A stretch of 64,000 bases of DNA from Hyparrhenia diplandra (GCA_015847255.1 JADLZK010000215.1:1-64000), one strand, 5' to 3'; shown: positions 38,366 to 49,495, counted from the stretch's first letter. Notes: generated by a model not told the origin, from the letters alone. Program-made: numbers and translations.

Positions 38366-38996
38366 CCGCCGAACCCGGCTAGATTGGGCCGAACCGACAC
38401 GTGTTTGTCGACCGCTGGAGCTTCGAAGGTAGCGTAGGGGGCTGCGCCTCTCGGCGGCGGCAACGAGCGGTGGCACGAGCAACGGCGAGGAGCGGTGGAG
38501 CCTTGGCGGAGGGGGCTGGCGCGCTGGCGGCGCCGGCGGCGCGGCGGCGGCGGCAAAGCAGGGGGCGGCGGCGCGGGCAGGGGGGCAGCGACGGTGGAGG
38601 CAGGGAGCGAGATAGATACAAATTATTTTTATTGCTTGCTTATCCCCAAAGAGATTACATGCCCTCGCTTATATAGCCCGGCTAGTGGGACTTGTAATCT
38701 AATCAATCTCTCTATAAGGTTTCCTTTATACGATTGGAATACCTTTTACAAGCAATATTTATTTATTTCCTAATAAGTGCCTTCCTTATAGATTGAGTAT
38801 TCCCTTTTACACATCAAAAATCCTAAGATAATCCTAACTTGAAGACGGCAGAGTTGGACTTGAAGAGGTGGGAGGCGGCGCGGCGGGGGCGCCGGCCCCC
38901 TCGCTCGCACCACAAGCACCCTAGCCCCCTCGTAATCGGGCGGCCGCCGCTCGCCTTTTTAGCCCTTCCCGGCTGGCCCAATTCTAGGTCATGACA
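38366..38996 (-). mobile_element. 5' LTR of the gypsy fragment (631 bp)
   Basis: On the minus strand it starts tgtcatgacctagaattggg, has a TATA box (complement of ttatatagcccgg near 38669-38681) and an aataaaaataa polyadenylation-type string, and ends just before the primer-binding-like site. Length and landmarks equal those of the solo LTR at 24666-25296. Confidence 0.8.
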
Positions 38997-39010
38997 CCAA
39001 CAAATGTAAC

Positions 39011-39498
39011 CGACGGCAGTAATTGTTTACCAATTTTGAAACATGTATGCCAACAGTAGGAGAGTAAATAGAACAGATCATTATCATGCAAATTATATAT
39101 TGAACAAGTAAGATAATTTGGACTGGTGAAATAGTTCTTTCTAATCAACAAACTCAGACGGTAGAACAGATGGCTTGGTATATATCAAATGCAATCCGAA
39201 CCTTCATAGATATCTTCCACACAAGATCACGATGAACCATTATTAGAAGAGTGAGAATTTTGAGAATTCCATGCGATGCACTTGAGCCATCACTCCACAC
39301 AAATCCATGAAGATATTAAAATGGATAAACCATCTGGAGTTTCGGTCGATGGATCGCAAGGGAAAACACCACAGTGAAATATACAATCTAATCATACAAG
39401 GGCGTGTCTGCCCTAGCACGCAGGCATGCCCGGCCTGGTCAGACCCGGAACATGGCCAGGTTCGCAGACATGGAACACGCAGGCAACAAACACCAAGC
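39011..39498. repeat. long-form array unit, right part of the interrupted copy
   Basis: Continues the copy broken at 37168: cagatcattatcat, gaaatagttctt, aatcaacaaactcaga, ccttcatagatatcttcc, then accatctggagtttc and caggcaacaaacaccaagca. Matches 22540-22740 followed by 19340-19580. Ends where a CACTA terminus begins. Confidence 0.7.
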
Positions 39499-39801
39499 AT
39501 GCACTACGGGAAAACCGACCTTCGCCGACGGTATAGCGTTTTGCCAAGAGCCAGAAAAAATGGCTCTCGGCAAAGAAACTCTTTGCTGACGGCGAAGGTA
39601 CCATTGCTGACGGCGCCTCTCTCGGCAAAGCCCAACCCTTGGCACAGTGAACCTTTGCCGACGACGCCTCTCTTGACAACGATAACCCTTGGCAAAGTGA
39701 ACCATTGCTGAGAACTGGCCCTCGGCGCCTACACGGCCCTCGGCAGAGGTGTGGCAAAACTGACGCCATCCTTCACGTTGCCTTTGCCGTGGGGAGGGCG
39801 T
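39499..39801 (+). mobile_element. 5' end fragment of a CACTA element
   Basis: Begins with cactacgggaaaaccgacct at about 39499-39520 and is filled with ctcggcaaag and tttgccgacg subterminal motifs in both orientations. No 3' end follows: at about 39802 the sequence changes to a copia gag fragment. Confidence 0.6.
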
Positions 39802-40560
39802 TTAAACCTCGGCAAATCCGCCACGGCCCCCGCGACCACCACCACGAGAGTTGTTGGAGTTGTTGCCGTGGCCACCCTTGGCGGCCATGTTGACTGAAGA
39901 CTCCTGTCCGCCATTGCGCACCGCCATACGCTGCTCAAACACAACGAGTTGCGCGAACAGCTCGTTGACGGTGATGGGCTCGATGCGCGTGGAGATAGCA
40001 GACACGATCGGATCATACTCTTGATCCAATCCGGTGAGCACATACGACGCAAGCTCTTCATCTTCGAGCTTCCTTCTTGCAGATGCCATCTCATCTGCCA
40101 AGGACTTCATCTTAGTGAAATACTAACTTACAGTAGAGGTGCCTTTGGACGCAGTTGCCAGGGCCATCCTAGTTGCAATGACCCTAGCCCTTGACTGGGA
40201 CGCGTGCTGCGCCTCGATGGCAGCCCATGCCTGAGCCGCGGTAGCCACGTTCGTGACTTGAGATCCAATCTCCTTGGACAAAGAAGTCAGCAGGTAGCTC
40301 AGAACCTGCTGATCATGGGCTACCCATGTATCGTAGTCAGGGTTGACTATGGGTGCCGCATCCGCCTTAGCATCAAGATCGGCGACCTTCGCCGGATCCA
40401 CCTTTGGAGGGAGAGACTTCTCGGCGGCGGCTTCGGGTCAATAAACTTCACGCCCGGCTCCCCTCAATGCGGAGAGAACTTGCTGCTTCCACATGGCGTG
40501 GTTGCTCCCGGTAAGCTTCTCGAGACGGGTTGGAGCACAAGAGAGGAAGAGATGGCAGCA
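39802..40560 (-). pseudogene. Ty1-copia gag fragment with in-frame stops
   Basis: A single minus-strand frame encodes the copia gag fold: RLEKLTGSNHAMWKQQVLSA, DYDTWVAHDQQVLSYLLTSL, QAWAAIEAQHASQSRARVIA, KMKSLADEMASARRKLEDEE, YVLTGLDQEYDPIVSAI, and a glycine-rich end (SRGGGRGGRGG). Two stop codons interrupt the frame, one after GREVY (about 40438) and one after TSTVS (about 40123). No integrase or reverse transcriptase follows; it ends against CACTA sequence. Confidence 0.85.
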
Positions 40561-40838
40561 AGAAGCGCAGAAAACACGGTAATTACCATGTAAAAGAGAA
40601 TGGTTGTTGGGATTTAACGTGATGCCTCTCAGGATCACGGTTCCGTGTTATATAGGGTGGAATAGCGCCCACAAGGCTTGTACATCAAGTTAGGGTTACA
40701 ACCGATCATATCTGTCTAGAGCTAACTACCATGCTTGGACTCCAAGCTATACAACCGAATATCCTAGATAGATACATGGTAAAACAAGATAACAAGGAAC
40801 CTATACAAGAGTACTACGATAATACATATCGTTTAACA
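40561..40838 (-). mobile_element. copia LTR remnant next to the gag fragment
   Basis: The minus-strand start tgttaaacgatatgtattatcg (40838 downward) and a TATA box (complement of gttatatagggtgg, about 40647-40660) look like the promoter part of an LTR. The usual primer-binding site between LTR and gag is not visible, so part of the leader is deleted. Confidence 0.5.
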
Positions 40839-41987
40839 TGGCCATCAAGGACGGCGAGGGAAACAAGAGATCAAGACTAAAACAAAGTGGTGAGAAGATC
40901 CTCTAACCAGATTGGGAAGAATGGAAACAAGGGCGATAGCAACGACGATGACGACAAAACCTTAAATCCTCTCTTCTTCTCCTCCCTTCTGATCTCCCCT
41001 TCTCTTCTTCTCCTACCTTCTCCCTTCTGTTATTTTTTTCCTTGTGCGTGCACTAGAGCTGGCGATGGGAGAGGGAAAGATGTGGTCAATAGTGATATTA
41101 GGATGGAGAGAAAGAACGAGAAATGGAATGGGTCACAGCCACTAATAGGTAATTGGTACTGCATGGGTATGGCTCGAGAGTAGGACTCGGGCATGGAAAA
41201 ATTGGCCATGGCAAAACGGATCAGCCATGCATAGAGGAGGTACGGTAGAAATTCTCTAACCCCTTCTACTATTTTTAGGCCATGACACTTGTCTCCTCTC
41301 TAAGCCCATTTGGCTTTAACACAAAGTAATTCAGTTTGATTACTATTTTTTTAGGATATTACAGCCATGCCCAAGGGCGCCACCCCAGCTGCCGAAGAAG
41401 AGGAGGGGAAATAGAGGGAGGAGAAGAAGCAGGAGAAAGGGAGAGGGAGAAAGGGAGGAGAAGGTGAAGGAAGGGAGAGGGAGAAAGAGAAGAGAAGGGG
41501 GACCTCGTGCTCGTGCCCTGTCCCCCACCACCCAAGCCTCGACGTCGTCGTCCATCTTCATCTCGCCTACTCGTGCTCATGCTCGTGCTCCATCGTCCGT
41601 GGTCATCGTCCTTGCTCATCCCGCCTGTTGTCACCGTTTTCGTGCAAAGTGCCACCCGAGCAAGGTGAGCCTTCGGCTTTGTAGTATATGAATGTGAATT
41701 GGGAATAACATGGTGCCCCTTTGGATGTGGCTCATGACAGAAAATCAAAAGGTTTTGATAGTGGAGGTGACTTTGACATGCTCTGGAGTGAAAATCAAAA
41801 AGTTTTGAAAATAAAGAAGTTTGATAGTTTTGTAACAGGAGTGCTGAATAGACAAAGGCAAGAGCGGATGGGCCTAAAACAGACTTAATCCTTCTATATA
41901 TATATTGATAATTTTTTTATTTCTAGTTGATCGTTGATTGTTTTGGGAAGGTGGTGAACCAAACACAATGTAGGTATAATTAAAGTA
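40839..41987. other. unassigned, purine/pyrimidine-biased, repeat-like
   Basis: No family-like coding frame. 40960-41040 is pyrimidine-rich (ctcttcttctcc), while 41395-41500 is purine-rich (ggagaagaagcagg, gggagagggagaaa). These composition tracts are common in LTR leaders, but I see no termini. Confidence 0.35.
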
Positions 41988-42980
41988 CACTACTACATTG
42001 AGCAACATTAAGGGCGGCTGGTGATGGACTCTAGGAGCGATTTTCCCAACCGCCCCTAGACAAGCGTCCCTAATGTTCATCCACATTAGGGGTGGCTGAG
42101 ACAACGGCGGCTGGCGGTTGTCTCAGCCGGCCCTAATGTTGTTGTCTCGGCCGCCCCTAATGTGAACATCGGGCGGCTCCTGTTTGAGCCGCCCTTAATG
42201 TGAATCCCAGATTCCGCATTTTCAAAATTCAACCTCGAGCTCGCGCGCAACCCTCCCCTCCACTGCGCTACACACTTGTATGTGTCTATATCTCATTCCG
42301 TCCTCATATATTATACAAACCGAAAGTGTAAATTGACTATTGAGGCCCTAAACGGATTCGAACTAAAAAGTGGTCAACTACAAAGTTTCATAACTTTTCG
42401 AGATCTACATTTCATATTTAGGAAGTTTTTTCCGTCCAAGGTCATTTACGAAATTTAAATTTCAAATTTGAGACATTTGAACACAGCTTTTGCATGACTA
42501 GATGATTTTAGACTAAAAAGTGGTCAACTACAAAGTTTCATAACTTTTCGAGATCTACATTTTAAATTTAGGAAGTTTTTCCATCCGAGGTCGTTTACAA
42601 AATTTGAATTTCAAATTTGAGACATTTGAACACAGCTTTTGCATGACTAGATGATTTCGAACTAAAAGTGGTCAACTACAAAGTTTCATAACTTTGCGAG
42701 ATCTACATTTCATATTTAGGAAGTTTTTCCGTCCGAGGTCGTTTACGAAATTTTAATTTATAGTGCCTCATTTTAAAATTAGGAAACCAACCGCCCCTAT
42801 TGTGGACCACAATAGGGGCGGCCGGTGATTGAACCGCCCTCGATACTTGATAGGGGCGGCCGGTACACGAGCCGCCCCTAATGTGTCGTCGATAGGGGCG
42901 GTTTGTCATGTTATTCCCAAAGTATGAGCCACCCCTAATATAAATTCCAGACGCTCCCTTAGTTGGCTTTTGTAGTAGTG
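41988..42980. mobile_element. non-autonomous CACTA element, ~993 bp
   Basis: Begins cactactacattgagcaaca and ends gttggcttttgtagtagtg (inverse cactactacaaaagccaac). Subterminal sequences carry repeated aggggcggc / gccgcccctaat motifs at both ends. The flanking triplets are gta and gtt, so the 3-bp duplication is imperfect. It contains no transposase frame; the middle is a 149-bp tandem repeat. Confidence 0.8.
42355..42770. repeat. ~149-bp tandem repeat, 2.8 copies, in the CACTA element
   Basis: The phrase agtggtcaactacaaagttt starts at 42369, 42519 and 42667 (periods 150 and 148). Each copy continues with cataactttncgagatctac and gaagtttttccntccgaggt. The same type of phrase occurs degenerately at 9720-10140. 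Confidence 0.85.
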
Positions 42981-43169
42981 GTTGTTGACTAAATGAGGCT
43001 GGAAACGAGTTTTGCATTCAAAATTGAGCTCTTTACCGGTATGGAGTCATGACGCGTCCCAACAACACCTTCAGCACTCCAAAACTCTTCTTAATTTGTA
43101 GGCAACTGTTTGTTATTGTAGGTGACACGGGTACAGGACCGGGCAAGAGGTGCAACTCTGTAGCTCTTA

Positions 43170-43523
43170 GGCCAGTCTCAATGGAGAGTTTCACCTCCCG
43201 GTTTCCAAGATGTGAAACTTTGGTATGAAATAGACGTCTCCCTCAATACACAGTTTCATTGCACGGTTTCATAGGCTCAAGGGTCCCATAACCTCTCTCT
43301 CAATGCAGGGTTTAATTGCATAGTTGCATGGTGAAACTGTATTTCTGTCTCAATGGGGTTTCACACAATTTCCAACGCATGTGAAACTGTGCCCAAAGGT
43401 TTCACCATGGTAAAACTCTTTCCTTCTCTCTCCTAGGGGTTTCATGCAAAAAGTGAATTTTTGCTGATGTGGCGCTGCATTTAATGTGCATGAAACACTC
43501 ATGAAACCCCCATTGAGGCGGCC
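43170..43523. mobile_element. Tourist/PIF-type MITE, 354 bp, TSD tta
   Basis: The left end ggccagtctcaatggagagt (then ttcac) and the right end (gaaacccccattgaggcggcc) are inverted copies over about 22 bp. The triplet tta flanks both sides (43167-43169 and 43524-43526), the target preference of PIF/Harbinger elements. The interior repeats gtttcac/gtgaaac. Confidence 0.85.
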
Positions 43524-43531
43524 TTATCTCG

Positions 43532-44094
43532 CAGTGGCGGAGCCAAGAATAAAATATAGGGTGGGGGCTAATTCGTCAATCAAATAGCCATGCCATCTAA
43601 AATCTGCAATATATTTGATTGAGTTGTTTGAATAGTAATTATTCACTAATTGAAAATCAAATTTGTAAAGTAATTATTTATTAATCCTAAATTCGAAAAA
43701 TCAAAATCTGAAAACCCATTTCAAAACTAATGGGAATTTTGGGGTACTCCTTAAAGCAAAGTTGGAGATGAATGCTTTAGTACTCTACTAACAGCACAAC
43801 ATAACAGAGGTTTGCCGCTCTGCTCAGCTGCCGACGCCGTAGGCCCGTAGTCGCCTTCTCCACCCTTCCAGCCGATTCATCAGCCTTGCCTGTCCTCGCC
43901 CAGTCGTCCTGGCCTTCGTGTCGCCGCTGAGTCACCTCTCATGGCCTCGCATCTCGCCGACGGGCGGACGGGTCGTTAAAGTGCGTTGTATGTGGATTTG
44001 AGCTGGATGCTTGAATCTACAGACATGGGCTCCTTCAACACAGAGGCAAGGGGGGGCCACGACCCAGTTTGGCCCCCACGTAGCTCCGCCAGTG
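43532..44094. mobile_element. TIR element with cagtggcggagcc ends, hAT-like
   Basis: Starts cagtggcggagccaagaat and ends ggcccccacgtagctccgccagtg, inverted over about 13 bp plus a shared ggtgggggc / gcccccac block. It lies directly beside the PIF-type MITE. No clean 8-bp duplication is seen, so the superfamily is uncertain. Confidence 0.5.
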
Positions 44095-46151
44095 CATATC
44101 TGTCCATGCATATCGGTGTCATTCTTGTTGACATAGCCGTCAGCTCGAATGAGCTTTTAGCACTGATCTACATGCTGACGAAGGACATAATAACTTGGCA
44201 AGTTCAACCGTAGGTTGTGTTTTCTGCGCCAGCTCATCGACGATGATGATGTTGTGGCCCGCAGCCTGTTTGCTGCTCCAAACGAAAGGTCGAGCAACAA
44301 AAGGATCTACGTACAGCTAACGACGTTGATTGAAGTTTTGAGTGGAAGAGGGAGGCAAAGTTTGACTAAACCGTATTTTTGTAGATTGAAAACACGTGTA
44401 GTTGCAGGATGGAACGGCCGCGGCGGCGCCAATATGATTCCACACACACGCAAGAGGGCAAAGAGATGTATCGGAGGAAGGATATATTTTAATTAGTTTT
44501 ACATGGACTATTTATATAATAATATGTATAAAATATTATATATATTTTTATGGGTATTTATTTTATATTTTCATAATGGCAGTGGTGGGTAATTTTTACA
44601 TAGACTCAGGGGGTTATGTTATATCCTTTTATAATGGCAAAGGTGAATAATTTTCTTTAAATTAAAATCGATCTGATGGCTATTATTGATTGAGACCACC
44701 CGAGTGATGGCTTGATTTTTCTGATTATTATGAGAATTTGTAGATTTTTCTTTTTTTCTTAGCGCATCTAGTGAGGATCAACATGGTGCTACTTGTTGGA
44801 GCCTCCCATTACTAATAGTAAGATATGTATAATATATAAGATAAAAATAGAATATTTATGATCACTGAAATTATGGTAGCTCAGTAAGAGGTTGCGGACG
44901 AGACAGAAAACAGGTAGTAGCGATTAGTGAGCCGATTTGCTTTGTCGATCTGCTTACGGAAACCTGCCATGTGCTCACGTGCAATCTCACCAGCAGCCTA
45001 CTGGCTTGATTGAAGGAGATAAGAGGTGGCAATGGCCTGTCGTGTCCATATATATCGCCGTTGAGAGATTTCACGGTTCCTACTATACCACTACAAGTAC
45101 GAAAAAAAAAGAGACAATACTAGGTGAGGGTAGGAGTGAAAATAATGGATGTCCATTTATTTTTTTGTGAAATGATATAATAAAATGAGTAAAATCCACT
45201 GTAGGTCCTTAAACATTTCATGAGGTCTCATCTAGGTTCATGTACTTAGAAAGCTAGGTAAAAAGGTCTCTCGAACTTGTCACGAGGTCTCATCCTAGGT
45301 CCAAAACCGGGTTTTGTAGGCGGTTTTGCTACAGTAAGTGGTTTTGTCTTTTTCTTTTTGTTTTCCTTTTTCAATTTGATTGAATCTTTGAAAAATCATA
45401 GTAAATTATAGAAAAAAATCATAAAATGAAAAAGCTAATTCTTTTGGACTTCACGTGAGTAGATCTACAAGCGAACATCTAATATTGTATACTTTAGTAC
45501 AAAATTTTACATGAGTAGATCTACAAGTATATATTTTAAAATGGATGTATTCACCTCTCTTTCCAATATATTTTAAAATGGATGTATTCAATCCTTTTTG
45601 GAGGTGGCAATGTCCAACATGGGCATTAATTGGTCATGTGGTGTGAAATTGAACTTTGGAGTTGGACATCTAATAGGTGCATACAATATTCAATGCAAAA
45701 AAAATTGTAAAACAAAAGAAAAAAAAAAAAAGAGACAAAATAAAAGACTATTCCTTATGTCTTAAACTATACGACGTTTTGATTTTTCGGAATAAAATAG
45801 TTTTGGTTATGGTACTTTGATATATACTATGTATACATACAAAGTAAAAAACGGTATACCTAGAAATAGCAAAACATCTTATAATTTGGAACGAAGGGTG
45901 TTGCGTTTTGATTGTTTTATTATATATAAAAAAGAAAGAAAGTTGTATACGAAGGAGTTTTTATGCATAGCAGAGAACAATTCCAGGGTACTTCTTTTGT
46001 CCCGTTTTTTTCTGTGGTTTACACCTTTTCAAAATCAAACGTACTAAAGTTTGAATATGTATAATATATAAGATAAAAATATGAATATTTATGATGTACT
46101 ACTCTTTCATTGTGTCACATCCATGGCCATGCAGTACAGTGCAGTATAACT
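44095..46151. other. bioF upstream region with repeat pieces
   Basis: No gene recognised. 45194-45500 resembles the foldback family at 12052-12418 (shared ggcggttttgctacagta). 45755-45905 looks like a decayed Stowaway-type MITE (ttccttatgtcttaaactat and, inverted, tcttataatttggaacgaag). A sequence of about 40 bp (atgtataatatataagataa, then aaat...aatatttatga) occurs at about 44825 and again at about 46057. Confidence 0.4.
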
Positions 46152-46153
46152 TC

Positions 46154-46160
46154 TATATAT
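46154..46160 (+). promoter_or_regulatory. TATA box of the bioF gene
   Basis: ttctatatatacaac lies about 85 bp upstream of the ATG at 46242 and is followed by a pyrimidine-rich leader (ctctccccctctcatcatcc), a typical plant core promoter. Confidence 0.55.
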
Positions 46161-46241
46161 ACAACTCAGTGCTCTCCCCCTCTCATCATCCAACCCAACC
46201 CTACCCAATCCAACCAGGCTAGCTGAGTGCGACCAAGAGAA

Positions 46242-49047
46242 ATGGCCGCATGGGACGTGCTCGTTGATGCCGCGCTCGCAACTCTAGCCCCTAGGAAGCT
46301 ACTGTTCAACACACATCTCATCAGCCTCGCGCCACCGCCGGTGCTCCCGGAGACCTTCGCTGGACCCGGGCCCTGGGACCGCGACACCGTCGAGGTCCAG
46401 GTCGACCGCAACTCTCTCGAGCAGTGGCTCACCACAAGTCAGTGCCCATGCATGCCCAGTACTGCCCACTTCAAATAAACTTACCAAGATTTTAATGAAT
46501 GAACAAATAACGCACGAGTTATTATTAATTAGATGGCGAGGTGAATATCCAAGAAGACGAGGTGAACGGCAAACTGGTTCTTTTCTCTGGGAACGACTAC
46601 ATGAGCCTCAGTGCACATCCGGCAGTCCGTGCCGCTGCAGCGAAGGCAAGTTTTTGCCCCCTCTGTCTTAGGCACTATGGACGAAGACGCTCTTTTTTTT
46701 AACTGTTTTTTTGTGCTTGCATTGGCACTTGGCAGGCAGCTCATGAGTATGGGATGGGGCCTAGAGGCTCTTCGGTGATCTTTGGCTATACTACTTACCA
46801 CAAACTGGTGGAGGAATCACTGGCGAAACTGAAGAAAAAGGAGGTACTACCATATGTTCTGTTTTACATAATAATCATATAGCTAAACTCAGTTTCTTTA
46901 GTTTAGTTTGATGATTTCTATTGCTTGGTACTGAAGGATTGCGTTGTTTGTCCCACTGGATTCTCTGCAAACACGGCGTTTATGACTGCCGTGGGTAGTA
47001 TCGCCTCCCTTTTGGCTACTGGGAGAAGACCTGCACCGGAGGAAAGGATCGCAATTTTCTCGGATTCCCTTAACCATGCATCGATTATTGATGGGATTCG
47101 CCTTGCGGAGAGACAGCAGCAAGCAGTAACATTTGTGTACAACCATTGTGACATGTCGCATCTTGACTCCCTGCTGTACGTTTCCTTTCTGTTTTAAGAT
47201 GTTGGCACTCATATCCGTTGTGTCATTGTTTAAGGTTATTTCCTTGCGTGCAGGTCCAATTGCTCAATGGAAAGGAAGCTTGTCGTCACAGATAGGTCAT
47301 CAGAATAAGTGTTTATTTATTTGTGTATTTATATATCTCCGTCAGAATTAGCACCTAGTGCTTGTTTGGCAGAGTTCTAACTTCTTAAACCATGCATTTT
47401 TTAATTTCACGCGCATATGATATATGTGCAGTATTTTCAGCATGGATGGAGATCTCGCCCCGTTGCCTGAACTTGTCATGTTACGTGAAAAATATGGTTT
47501 TCTGTTGGTCGTCGATGATGTTAGTAGCTTAATTCGTGTTCTGTCTCTCCTCTCAATTACTCCCTTCATCCCAAAAAAACATGCAACTATATGAATCGTG
47601 TCGGTCAACATGGCTTAAGTTTGACAAAGTTTATGATAATTTGTATTAATATTTGTATCTCAAACAAAATTTGTTACGAAAATATATTTTGTCATCATCT
47701 AATGATACTAATTTTGTTTTATAAGTGTTAGTAATATTTTACATAAATTCAGTCAAAGTTGAAATCGGGAAGCGAGAATTGCATGTTTCTTGGGCTGGAT
47801 GGAGGGAGTACATTTCTCTGGATTTCCTTTAGTGGCCAACAATATGGTAATGGTTGCAATGCAAATGCTCTTTCATTTGTTAAGGCACATGGAACACTTG
47901 TTTGCGGTGAGAATGGTGGTGGTCTTATGGAGCACCGGATGTGAAAATGACATCGACATATGTATCGGCACCTTAAGCAAGGGAATTGGTTGCCTGGGTG
48001 GTTTCATAGCATGCAGGTAATATACTACTATTTCGTTTCATAGCTGTAGATTCCCAAACTTATATACAGCTTGGCCTAATATTGACTTTAGCTTAAGTAG
48101 CTAGTTTCATTGGCGCTTCATTCCGACATTTCTGACTAATTGTTTCTGTTTGCAACATGTAAATGGTGAGCAGCACTAGCTGGAAGAGGCTTATTTTGTC
48201 GCGAGGTCGCTCATTCGTATTTTCGACAGCTTTGCCAGTGCCTGTAGTTGCTTCTGCACATGGTAACAACGTCTCTGTTAGTTCTTCAAAACATGAATAA
48301 ATGCACATACAGCATAGCATGCTTTTATAACCTTTTCTTTTTAAAAAATAGAAGCATCCTTAACTGCTGAGCTGAGCATTACATTACTCACCATGCTGAG
48401 CTCATTGGAAACTACTCCTATTGGTGTTTCAGCCGCGATCACTGTCTCAGAAGTGGAGATATGGCGAAGATCAGTGGTCTGGGGGCATGTGCAATATTTT
48501 GCTTCTTTGACCAAACTCAACGTAACCAGTCCCATCATTGTCATTCTACTTGGAAGTGAAGAAGCAGCGATCAAGGCTCACAGGTTCCCTCTTCATGCAA
48601 TTAATCAGTTCAATTTCTTTCTGATGCTTCCCTGCTCGTTTCTGAAACTGAAACTGGATCGGATGCAGGCATCTTCTAAGATGTGGATTTCTTGTCCAAC
48701 CAATCCGGCCACCCATAGTGCCACCCAACTCAAGCAGGTTGTCATGACAAGCACTTGCTAGGATTGTTCTTTATGTGTGTTCCTAATCATAGTCATAAGG
48801 CTCAGGACAATATACCTCATTACCATAATCACAAATTTCTTGTATCACGCGCGGATAATATACTATGACAAAAAGAAAAACATAACATTGTTCAACCGAG
48901 ACTAATTGACTGTATAACTCCTTTGGCAGGCTGCGAATTACTATTAACGCAGGTCATTCCTCAGATGACATCAAAAGGCTCGCTGATGCGCTCACTCCCT
49001 GGCTCCCGAATAAACCTACTGATCAGAGCGAACCTTCACAGTTATAA
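46242..49047 (+). CDS. bioF: 8-amino-7-oxononanoate synthase (KAPA synthase), 11 exons, one apparent frameshift
   Basis: PLP enzyme that condenses pimeloyl-thioester with alanine to give KAPA, the first committed step of biotin synthesis. Exons: 46242-46437, 46533-46645, 46736-46843, 46937-47175, 47254-47295, 47432-47519, 47885-48016, 48174-48262, 48433-48583, 48669-48737, 48930-49047. Key segments: LVLFSGNDYMSLSAHP, GMGPRGSSVIFGYTTYH, DCVVCPTGFSAN, DSLNHASIIDG, SIFSMDGDLAPLPEL, VVDDAHGTLVCGENGGG, and GTLSKGIGCLGGF, where the Lys codon 47979-47981 is the PLP Schiff-base lysine. Further on: SRGRSFVFSTALPVPVVASA, WRRSVVWGHVQYF and QPIRPPIVPPNSSRLRIT. The exons total 1345 nt, one over a multiple of three: between 47921 and 47937, after GENGGG, the frame slips, consistent with loss of two bases. 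Otherwise every junction keeps phase. Encoded length would be about 448 residues, near family size. C-terminal SQL may act as a peroxisomal PTS1 variant. Intron 2 is probably GC-AG. Confidence 0.93.
47560..47808. mobile_element. Stowaway-type MITE in bioF intron 6, TSD ta
   Basis: Begins ctcccttcatcccaaaaaaa (then catgcaa) and ends gcatgtttcttgggctggat (then ggagggag), an inverted pair of about 28 bp. It is flanked by ta at 47558-47559 and 47809-47810, the Tc1/Mariner target. It sits wholly in intron 6, 40 bp past the donor and about 75 bp before the acceptor, so splicing can remain intact. Confidence 0.85.
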
Positions 49048-49495
49048 GCAATGGACCATGCAATGCTATCGACGATATGGTCACAATCAAAACAATATAG
49101 TATATCATGATTTGTGTGTGCACTTGTTGTTGTATAATTTTCAAAAACCTTGTTCCCTAAGTATGTAACTTGTTTTGTTGTCTTGTTCAAACAAATATGC
49201 AACACTATTCTAAATAAATTGCGAACAATATGTGCCCTTGTGTGGCGAGTTTGTAATGAGTGTCTGTCGGGAGATGGTGAAGGCTTTGGTTGAGTTTGGA
49301 GACTAACCATTGTGTCAGTGCATATGCAACATCCCTCTTCGCTATGTTGGTGTGCAGGTATGGAGCATAGAGACGGTAAATTAAAGATGTGCCACGCCGA
49401 AGGATTGGGAGTGGTGAATGATGGACGTGTGGCTGGAACCAAGGGATCAAGATTCCCAAAACACTGATAATGGGTGGTTGACACCTAGGGACATC
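49048..49495. other. bioF 3' flank
   Basis: Likely 3' UTR and downstream sequence of bioF. aataaattgcg near 49213 could be a polyadenylation signal. No other gene. Confidence 0.4.

Noticed and set aside
37814..38432. Several long overlapping plus-strand frames at 37.5-38.7 kb as genes
   Set aside because: They are GC-rich shadows of the minus-strand gypsy gag and LTR; only the minus strand shows family motifs.
48352..48432. Including 48352-48432 in bioF exon 9
   Set aside because: It stays in frame but inserts 27 residues absent from the family. Using the acceptor ggtgtttcag at 48431-48432 gives AHAAITVSEVEIWRRS, which fits.
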